Source: a bacterium
GTDB taxonomy: Bacteria; Patescibacteriota; Gracilibacteria; UBA4473
Assembly (NCBI GenBank): GCA_009995455.1
Contig: JAACPJ010000003.1
Span: 124,001-188,000, forward strand
DNA: 64,000 nt
Direction of reading: 5' to 3'
Position 1 is the first letter of the stretch; each line of letters starts with the position of its first letter. Of this stretch, positions 21,401 to 30,000 are shown piece after piece. Made by a program: the position numbers and the translations under genes. The notes beneath the pieces were generated by a model. The model was not told the origin of the DNA and searched no databases. It was given only the letters and a program-made list of their open reading frames with translations.

Positions 21401-22184
21401 GGGACCAAGGAAAAAACTTACTGGTATATTTAGCGTATTCTTGAAATTCGTCGTTATCGGCATAATGAGCTTCCGCCATAGGTACACCTGATACTTTTAA
21501 AATTAGAAAAGTAATAATGGCAGGGGTCAGAAATGCGATCCACCAGTACTGCGTGTTGAGTGTAATGATCCAGATACCCCACCAACTAACGACTTCACCG
21601 AAATAGTTCGGATGTCGGCTGTAACGCCAGAGTCCTTTTTTCATAATTTCCCCAGGTTTTTTGGTCTTTACAAATTTAGTTAATTGTTGGTCTGCCACGA
21701 CTTCAAAAAGAAAACCAAACGCCCAAACAAATACCCCAGCTCCAAGTAAATAAATATTAACCGTTGCTGGATATAAAATAGTTACCACTAGAGCCGACAT
21801 CATACCCAGCATTAATGCGCCCTGTAGCAAAAATACTTGCAAGTAAGAGCGGAGATAATAATTCTGCCAACTTTCACTCATTTTCGCGTAACGTGGGTCT
21901 TCTTTTTTCTTTTTAATGAAACGGATACCAATGTGGTAGGTAAGTCTTAATCCCCATATGGCCATTAGTGCGCTGATTACAATAGAAGGTATGAAGAGTG
22001 CTAAGTAAGGATTTATTTTGAGCACATACATTATAAAAGAGTAATTGGCTGCAATTGCTACGACCGCTATGGAAAAGCCCCAAAATACATCGGCAATTGA
22101 GTTTCGTTTTAACCATATGGAAAGTCCGAAGGCTAATGTTTGTATAATCCAAATGCCGCAAGCCAGTTTTAAAATTAGAAACAT
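21390..22184 (-). CDS. DUF1295 (steroid 5-alpha-reductase-like) membrane protein
   Basis: GFLFEVVADQQLTKF...GLWRYSRHPNYFGEVVSWWGI. Confidence 0.9.
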   Translation of the reverse strand: MFLILKLACGIWIIQTLAFGLSIWLKRNSIADVFWGFSIAVVAIAANYSFIMYVLKINPYLALFIPSIVISALMAIWGLRLTYHIGIRFIKKKKEDPRYAKMSESWQNYYLRSYLQVFLLQGALMLGMMSALVVTILYPATVNIYLLGAGVFVWAFGFLFEVVADQQLTKFVKTKKPGEIMKKGLWRYSRHPNYFGEVVSWWGIWIITLNTQYWWIAFLTPAIITFLILKVSGVPMAEAHYADNDEFQEYAKYTSKFFPWSPKR

Positions 22185-22185
22185 G

Positions 22186-22581
22186 TTAAATTTTTAGCCA
22201 GGTCGCTATGAAATATCCAATACAGGAAACGGATGCACCGAGAAAGGTGCCCCACATCATGTCATAAAAAGAAACACTCATAGGCCAATTTTTTAAGGTG
22301 GCTAAATTGGTCATATCATAAGTGGCATAGGTGAAAAAACCAAATAAAGCCCCCCATATTAGTGCTTGCTGCCACTGACCAGAATTAAGTCCTGGTTGCA
22401 CTCCAAAGAGAATAATTCCAATTATATAAACCAAGTAAAACAGAACGGCTGGGACATAATTTATTTGTACTAAATCGCCTAAATATTTGGCGTAAAGATC
22501 TTTTGCGACGAAATTTATCCAGAAAAAATCTATGATGAAAAAAACTGGAACGAGAGCCAGATACAAGTAAAAATATTTCAT
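22186..22581 (-). CDS. DUF2177 membrane protein
   Basis: FFIIDFFWINFVAKDLYAKYLGDL...WGALFGFFTYATYDMTNLATLKNWP. Confidence 0.85.
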   Translation of the reverse strand: MKYFYLYLALVPVFFIIDFFWINFVAKDLYAKYLGDLVQINYVPAVLFYLVYIIGIILFGVQPGLNSGQWQQALIWGALFGFFTYATYDMTNLATLKNWPMSVSFYDMMWGTFLGASVSCIGYFIATWLKI

Positions 22582-22687
22582 ATATTAAATGTATTTATAT
22601 TTATATTTTTGACTAGTATTTTTGTTTTTAGTTATAAGTAGGGAAGTGGCTTAAAAAATTTGACGCTAGAGTTAATTTTTCATTAGA

Positions 22688-24199
22688 ATGTATGGTATGC
22701 ATATAGAATTTAAAACTAATTTTAGAGGGTGGCTTGAAAATCATAGATGGAAACCAAAAGAGCTAGCGGAGAACTTAGGCGTTAGCCGACAAACCATTCA
22801 TCACTGGATGGATGGAAGCAGCACGCCTAAAAACGAAGAAGTTATCAGAAAGCTTTATAAGCTGGGCGGTGATAATTTGATTACCTTTATGAACCGAGAT
22901 GACAAACCAAGAATTGCAAAGCCTAGAGCCTATTTTGAAATTGAAGGTGGCACTAAAATTTCAGGTGAAATTCGTATTAATGGGGCGAAAAATGCGGCGC
23001 TCCCAATGCTATGTGCAGCTTTGCTCACGCCTGAAAAATGTACTTTTTTAGAAGTACCAAATATTACCGATATTGATAACTTACTGACTATTTTTGAAGA
23101 TATTGGTGTGAGCGTTAATCGTTACCCCACCGAACGAAAAGTAGAAATTGAAGCGAAGAAAGTAGATTTAGATAGGTTGGCAGATTTAGATGATGTTCGT
23201 AAATTTCGAGCTTCACTGTTAATGCTGGGGCCTATTTTAAGTCGCTTTGGACAATGTGAAATTTTAATGCCAGGGGGATGTGTAATTGGAGCTCGTTCGA
23301 ATTATATTCATACCGATGGGTTACAATTACTAGGGGCTGAGGTAGAAGAAAGTGATGATAGTTTAAAGGCAACCTTTGATCGTGAAGATTTAAAGAGCAA
23401 AAGAATTTTATTATCTGAAGCCTCGGTTACTGGAACCGAGAACCTGGCTATGTTTTTAGCCGGCCAAAATGATACGGCAGAGATTTATTTTTCAGCAGCG
23501 GAGCCTCATGTTTGCGCGACGCTTGAAATGCTGAATTCAATGGGGGCGATGATCGAAGGAATCGGAACGCATCATCTTAAAATTAAAGGGACTAAAATGC
23601 TAAAGGGGGGAACTTTCACCATTCCAACTGACGGTTTACTGGTAGGGACTTACGCGATAGCCGCGTTACTAACGCAAGGGGAGCTGATGATTAAGAATGT
23701 GAATCACCGTGAACTATTTTCATTTTATGGTTTGCTTAAACGCTTAGGGGCCCAATTTGAAATGCTCGATGATGCGCTTCATGTGTTGCCAAGTCCAAAT
23801 TTAAAAGCGATTCCCAAGGTGCAAACGGCTATTTATCCGGGTTTTTCCACCGATTTACAAAGCCCTTTAGGCGTTTTGCTGACTCAATGTGAAGGTGATT
23901 CACTGCTTTTTGAAACACTTTTTGAAAACCGTTTAACCTATTTGCTTGAACTTGAAAAAATGGGGGCAAAAGTACAAATCTTGAATCCGCATCAAGCGCG
24001 AATTAGTGGAAAAGTAAAACTAAGAGCGGCTGAGGTCCAAAGCTGGGATCTGCGAGCCGGAGCGGCGATGGTACTGGCTGGCTTAATTGCTGAAGGATAC
24101 ACAAAGGTCACCAATATTGATTACATAGATCGTGGTTACGAAGACTTTGTAGAAAATTTAAATAGCCTTGGGGCACACATAGAAAGAGTTGAAACCTAA
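22688..24199 (+). CDS. murA: UDP-N-acetylglucosamine 1-carboxyvinyltransferase with N-terminal XRE-type HTH domain
   Basis: N-terminus WKPKELAENLGVSRQTIHHWMDGSSTPKNEEVIRKLYKL; then INGAKNAALPMLCAALLT, MPGGCVIGARSNYIHTDGLQLLGAEV, and C-terminal WDLRAGAAMVLAGLIAEG...IDRGYEDFVENLNSLGA. Confidence 0.95.
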   Translation: MYGMHIEFKTNFRGWLENHRWKPKELAENLGVSRQTIHHWMDGSSTPKNEEVIRKLYKLGGDNLITFMNRDDKPRIAKPRAYFEIEGGTKISGEIRINGAKNAALPMLCAALLTPEKCTFLEVPNITDIDNLLTIFEDIGVSVNRYPTERKVEIEAKKVDLDRLADLDDVRKFRASLLMLGPILSRFGQCEILMPGGCVIGARSNYIHTDGLQLLGAEVEESDDSLKATFDREDLKSKRILLSEASVTGTENLAMFLAGQNDTAEIYFSAAEPHVCATLEMLNSMGAMIEGIGTHHLKIKGTKMLKGGTFTIPTDGLLVGTYAIAALLTQGELMIKNVNHRELFSFYGLLKRLGAQFEMLDDALHVLPSPNLKAIPKVQTAIYPGFSTDLQSPLGVLLTQCEGDSLLFETLFENRLTYLLELEKMGAKVQILNPHQARISGKVKLRAAEVQSWDLRAGAAMVLAGLIAEGYTKVTNIDYIDRGYEDFVENLNSLGAHIERVET

Positions 24200-24206
24200 A
24201 TAAAAA

Positions 24207-24236
24207 AGACCGTTCAGATAGAACGGTCTTTTCTTT
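24207..24236. terminator. Terminator between murA and the convergent gene
   Basis: AGACCGTTCagataGAACGGTCTTTTCTTT. Confidence 0.8.
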
Positions 24237-24253
24237 GTGATTGAATTTATAAA

Positions 24254-24817
24254 TTACCGGTTGGCTCTGTAGGTTCGGTAAGGAGCAAATTGGTATTTCA
24301 TGCTTTCTCGACATTCAAGTGGAGCGCCTTGACTAATTTTTAGTCGAGCCAGTTTGTTGGTTACTACGTCCGTTTCTGGCGTGTCGCATTTTTGGAATTT
24401 ATTGAAGAACAAAGCTGAATCGATTTGCATAAATGTCATACCTCGGAAGGCAATAGCTCCTGGAATAGTGTAAAGAATATGAGTTTCTTTGCCGGCTGGT
24501 ATTTCTTTCGGAAACAAACGACTTCCAATCTTTTGTCTGTTATCGGTGACGGTTTCCGTGCTCGTTTCAGATGTAACTTCAACTTCAGTAGTGGTTTCGG
24601 TGGTTTCTGTTGTTTCAGTGCTTTCTACTGTCTCCATTGTTTCAGAAGTTTCTCCACCCGCTTCCATGCTGGTGCCTTCTTCTTCGATCTGTTCAATAGC
24701 TTCGAATAAATCGTCAAATCCAGTTAGTGGATCTTCTTCCTCAGATTGAGCCGTGGCTAAATTTAGCGTGCTGAAACCGAGCAACATGGCAAGGACTAGA
24801 GTTTTAGAGTATTTCAT
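24254..24817 (-). CDS. Secreted hypothetical protein with Glu/Thr-rich low-complexity linker
   Basis: Signal peptide MKYSKTLVLAMLLGFSTLNLATAQ; ETMETVESTETTETTETTTEVEVTSETSTETV. Confidence 0.65.
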   Translation of the reverse strand: MKYSKTLVLAMLLGFSTLNLATAQSEEEDPLTGFDDLFEAIEQIEEEGTSMEAGGETSETMETVESTETTETTETTTEVEVTSETSTETVTDNRQKIGSRLFPKEIPAGKETHILYTIPGAIAFRGMTFMQIDSALFFNKFQKCDTPETDVVTNKLARLKISQGAPLECRESMKYQFAPYRTYRANR

Positions 24818-24914
24818 TTTTGTTGTTTTATTTTGAAATTATATTTTATTATACATTTTATTTACAATACATGCAAATATATTATTTATTTATTAAAATA
24901 CTTGTCTTAACAAT

Positions 24915-27050
24915 TTGAGCCGCTTAAATGAAACTATGAAAACTGTGTTGGCTCTATTAAGCCTTATCATCCTGTCTTTTGGCTTAGTATGGGGAATGCC
25001 CTTACCAAAAACTGAACTTTCTAAACAGTCTTTCAGTTTTTATGATAGAGCGGGAGAACTGCTTTATAAAGAATCCGCGTTTCAAGATAAATCAGAGGCG
25101 TTGCCAGAATTTTTACAGGCGGCCATTATAGAGCTGGAAGATCAGAATTTCAGAACTCATGCAGGCGTTGATTTTAAAGCTTTGCTTAGAGCCACAACTC
25201 AGAACCTAGCAGCGGGTTCGACGGTTTCAGGGGCTTCAACGATTACGATGCAATTAGCACGTCTTCGTTACTTAGAGCCTGAGTCTCGAAATTGGTGGTA
25301 TAAAATGCGTCAAACCTTTTGGGCTTTTAAGCTGGAGCAACAACTCAGCAAGACCGAAATTTTAAATGATTATTTAAACCGAGTGAGCCTGGGTTATAAC
25401 GTAAAAGGTTTCCCAGGGGCGGCGGATCATTATTTTTCTAAGCGTCTTGACCAACTTTCAATTGGCGAAATGGCCACTTTGCTAGCAATTGTTCAGAATC
25501 CAAGCCAGTTTAATCCAATTTCTAACCCTGAGCTTTCGGTGGAGCGACGTAATTTAATGTTGCGCCGGTTGCGTGAAGGGACGCTTATATCTGAAACAGA
25601 TTTCAATTTTTGGACGGCTGAGCCTTTAGTGATCAAACCTCATATAGAAAATTTTATCATTGCGCCTCATTTTGTTTTTTGGGTGAAAAATCAACTTTCG
25701 GAATTAAATTTACCCAATACTGAAATTAAGGTTTACACCACTTTAGATAAAACCTTATACCAAGATACGCTTCATATTCTGCAAGAGGTGATTAAGCGTG
25801 AGCAACAAAGTAAGAAGCTTTTTAACGGCTCTGTAGTTGTTCTTGATCGTCAAAACAATATTCGGGTTATGGTTGGTAGCCCTGATTTTTTTGATGACAC
25901 TATTGATGGGGCGGTTAATTTGGCCACTTCGGTGCGACAAACCGGTTCAGTATTAAAACCATTTCTTTACACTTTAGCGTTAGAAAAAGGCCTATCGCCG
26001 GCCTCAGCTTTGAATGACCAAAAAACAATTTTCCCCGAAGGTTATCTGCCGCGAAATTTTAATATTGAAGAAGAAAACGGATCTGTTCGTTTTCGAGAAG
26101 CCTTGGCAAATTCATATAACATAGCCGCTGTTGATTTATTAAACCGAATTGGCGTTGGGAACTTTTATGCTTTGCTGCGATCGGTGGGAATTAATCTGCA
26201 AGAAAGCGTAGATGATCTTGGGCTTTCTTTAGTGCTTGGTTCAGCGCAGGCGTCGTTACTTTCTGTCACACAAGCTTTTTCTGTTTTTACGCATCAAGGC
26301 GAACTGAGAGATTTAAATTTTATTGTGTCTTTAAAAACGACCGATGGTGAAGTTATATATGAACCCGCGCCAACGGGTGTGAAAAAAGTATTTTCCACTG
26401 ACAGTGCCGAGTGGGCGCAACAGGTTTTAAGTGACAATGAAGCCCGTTGGAAAAATTTTTCCCGGGGGAATAGTTTAGAACTTGATTTCCCAAGTGGTGG
26501 TAAAACAGGGACCTCTCAAGCCTTTAGAGATAATTGGGTTGTTGGATTTTCCCCTCAATTCACAGTAGGGGTTTGGGTTGGAAATGCGAATGGGGCTCCG
26601 ATGATAGCTAGCTCTGGGATGCAGGGCGCGGGCCCGATTTGGCAACGAGTCATGCAGCGCTTGCACCGCGATCAGCCACGAACTGACTTTATTTTTAAAG
26701 GAAATCGTACCTTAAGTAGGGTTTGTCGCCGACCGGGTGAAACTAATTGTTCGGAAAGAGTGCCCGTTTTTTTAACCCCAAAAGAGTTAAAAGCCTTAAA
26801 TACAGTTGAGGCTTTTTTACCAGAAACCTTTCAAATTGTTTATCCGGCAGAGGGCGATGTTTTTGCCGAGGGTTCTAGTTTATTGATTCAAACCCGAGGG
26901 GCGCAGAGCCAGGTGACCGAGTATCGTCACAATGGTGCGATTCAAACGTCTCCTATATTTGAAAATTTATCGGTTGGAATGCATGCGTTTGAAGTGCGAA
27001 CGCTTGACGGTGACAGCGATTTAGTTCACATTCTGGTTGAAGCATTGTAA
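24915..27050 (+). CDS. pbpC: Penicillin-binding protein 1C-like (GT51 plus transpeptidase)
   Basis: GT51 ELEDQNFRTHAGVDFKALLRA...GASTITMQLARL; SVRQTGSVLKPFLYTLAL; transpeptidase SGGKTGTSQAFRDNWVVGFSPQFTVGVWVGN; PBP1C-type C-terminal domain. Confidence 0.93.
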   Translation: MSRLNETMKTVLALLSLIILSFGLVWGMPLPKTELSKQSFSFYDRAGELLYKESAFQDKSEALPEFLQAAIIELEDQNFRTHAGVDFKALLRATTQNLAAGSTVSGASTITMQLARLRYLEPESRNWWYKMRQTFWAFKLEQQLSKTEILNDYLNRVSLGYNVKGFPGAADHYFSKRLDQLSIGEMATLLAIVQNPSQFNPISNPELSVERRNLMLRRLREGTLISETDFNFWTAEPLVIKPHIENFIIAPHFVFWVKNQLSELNLPNTEIKVYTTLDKTLYQDTLHILQEVIKREQQSKKLFNGSVVVLDRQNNIRVMVGSPDFFDDTIDGAVNLATSVRQTGSVLKPFLYTLALEKGLSPASALNDQKTIFPEGYLPRNFNIEEENGSVRFREALANSYNIAAVDLLNRIGVGNFYALLRSVGINLQESVDDLGLSLVLGSAQASLLSVTQAFSVFTHQGELRDLNFIVSLKTTDGEVIYEPAPTGVKKVFSTDSAEWAQQVLSDNEARWKNFSRGNSLELDFPSGGKTGTSQAFRDNWVVGFSPQFTVGVWVGNANGAPMIASSGMQGAGPIWQRVMQRLHRDQPRTDFIFKGNRTLSRVCRRPGETNCSERVPVFLTPKELKALNTVEAFLPETFQIVYPAEGDVFAEGSSLLIQTRGAQSQVTEYRHNGAIQTSPIFENLSVGMHAFEVRTLDGDSDLVHILVEAL

Positions 27051-27063
27051 TCATTCAAACCCA

Positions 27064-30000
27064 ATGAAAAAGTTCGTTCTAATGGCGGTCAGCTTTATTT
27101 TAGTGGCTTGTGACAAAGTACCGAGCGCACAAGACCTGAAAGATCTAGCCGAGATTGAAATTAACTTAGCCGATATTAATTTTGAAAATCCTGCAGAAAT
27201 TGATTTTATTTCTCCAGCAGAAAATTCAACAAATGTTAAAGGGTTGACGCCAATCACGCTGTTATGGAAAGAACCCGTATTAGCCTTACAAAATCAACAA
27301 CAGGCGAAAGCTTTTTTAGGGAAATATATAACGATTAGCCCTGAGCAAGAAGGGGAATGGCGGACGCTTGGAACAAGTGGAATTATGTTTCAGCCGCTAG
27401 AGCCTTGGAAACCTTCAACCAAATATACTTTAGGGGCTACGCCAGAAATTTTGGCTGACTTTTCTTACAGTTTTGAGACCGAGCGTTTAAGTTTGAATAG
27501 CAGTGACACGGATTTATTGGTCTCTAAAGAACCTATTCGTTTAAATTTTAACCAAGAAGTTTCATTAGGATCGCTCGAGAAAGCCATTAGTTTGACCTCT
27601 ATAGCGCCGACAAAAATAGACATCACTTATGGAACCAAAATCGATGAAAATGAAGAAAAAATAACCGATAAATCGATTTTAGTCTTAACGCCACAGTCTT
27701 CTTGGCCTGAAGCTACTTTATATACGTTAACGATTGCGGCTCCAGGGAGTTACTCCATAGATGGACCTTTGCCATTAGAAGAACCTATAAACTTAGAATT
27801 TACGACCGCTGGTCCTTTTGAACTTTCTCAATTTCAAGCGCCACCTTTTCATCAAAGATCCGCTGTGTTTACTTTTTCGTCTTTGGTTTCAAGTAAAACG
27901 TTTGCCGAGAATTTAGTGATTAAACCAGAACCAAAAAATTCATTAGTAGAAGAAGCCCTTAAATACTGGGTGGAAAACAGCTACGACAGCCAAAACTTTT
28001 ATTTAAGCCCGCCAGATGGAGCGTGGGATCCTGAAGTAGAATACGAAATTAGTTTTAAGCCTGGATTTACAGATACCGCTGGCCGAAATTTGAAATCTAA
28101 CGTGCCGTTCAAATTTCAAACCAACTTAGAAACTTTTTTTAGTCCGGTTTATATACCGGCGAACTACACCGTTTTTGCTCGTGACGCCAAACTTGAACCA
28201 ACATTTGTTTATGGTGGTAACACCACTCAATTAACGGTGTCGCTTAATGGACAAACTAAAACCTATCCGATTCCAGGTTCTTTGAAAAAAAGAAAAATTT
28301 GGACGCTGGATTTACCAAATCAGTTTCCACAAATTTTTAATACTGAGGGCCAAATTATACCAGGGAATTACAAATTAAATGTGGTAGCAGATTTTAAAGA
28401 AGATAATCGGTTTGCTTCTTTTGAAACGCGTTTCTTTGTTTCAGATTTTTCGGTTGAAATTAAAAGTGCTCCTAATGATAAAGTCCAAGTTTACGCTCAA
28501 CCCTATCCTGGTGAAACGGCTTTAGCCGAGGCTTTAAATATGGAGTTTTTTGTAGGAGATTGGCAAACAGAACGACGTTACAACCAAGTAAATGGCGTTG
28601 AAAGTGGTTATGAAACGATGATTCCACAGGGACAATTTAAAAGTGTAAAAGTCACGAGCGGGGATAAAGTCGGTTACGGTACACCACAGTTTAATCAAGG
28701 CATGAGCCCGTGGGATACGCAGGCTGAATTTGGTGATTGGCAATACAGCCAAACTTATTCGGGAGCGCTGTTTACCGATCGTCCCTTATACAAACCAAAC
28801 CAAAAAATTTACTTCAAAGGCTTGCTTCGGGAGCTCCAATTATTTGGTAAAAATTTTCCCTTAAAACCCGTAAGCGATAGTGCACTAGATTTAAATTATG
28901 AAATAGTGGTTTTTGACCCAGAATACAATGAAGTTGACCGCTTTAAGGGCGTGTCAGCCGCTGGTAGCTTTAATGGGGAATATATGATTCCGGAAGCTGC
29001 TAAATTAGGGAATTACCGCTTAGTTTTTAATATTATGAATGCTGACGGCACGTCTCCTTTTAGTATGGAAACGCCTTTTTGGGTTGAGGAATATCGAAAG
29101 CCAAACTTCTTAATCGAGAGTTCTTTTTCTGACACGACCGCCATTTTAGAGGAAACTTTAACCGCGAAAATCAGTGCGCAGTATGCTTTTGGTGGAGCCA
29201 TTACTAACAAACCTTTAAATTACACGGTGACTTTATTTGGGAATGAAAGATGTCGTTTCTGGTGCTGGGGACCACAAACAAGAAAAGATAAAGTGATTAC
29301 ATCTGGAGAAGCTTTGCTAGATGAGAATGGTGAATTTGCTTTGGAAATTGAGCTTAAGGATTTGGATTTAACCAATATTGATTGGAACTTGTTAACGCTC
29401 AATGCCACCGTAAATGTGAGTGATGCTGAACAAAGTTCTACCGAAATTTCAATTCCATTTGAAACCGCAAATCGAGAGATCGTGCTGAAAGCGATTCCAA
29501 ATTTCTTAGCCACACAAGAGACCGCAAAACTGGGCGGTTCGGTTAAAAACTTAACGGGTGATTTAATCGTTTCGGCTCCAGTTAAATTGCGATTGCTACA
29601 AACGAAATGGGTTCGCAATGAAAGAAAAAATGCAGATGGCAACTTTTATGGTGAATGGGAATCGATTGAAACAGAAGTAAAATCGGTTCAAACTAAAACC
29701 AACGAAAAAGGAGAATTTGAATTTGATTTCACCGCTCCAACCTCTGGTGGAGAGTATATTTTCCAATTTGAAACCACAGACGATAAAGGTCGACTCGCGT
29801 TGCTCGATAAATATTTCTGGGTGGCCGGGAATGATTTAGATCAAGTCAGAGAAAATAATACGAACAATATTTTATGGCTGTTTCCAAATCAAGATACATA
29901 CAAAATTGGTGAGACGGTCGAAGTGTTTTCCCCGAATGCTGAATTTGAACCAACGCGAGTGCATGCTACTTTAGAACGTGGCGAAGTGTTTGAAACGCTC

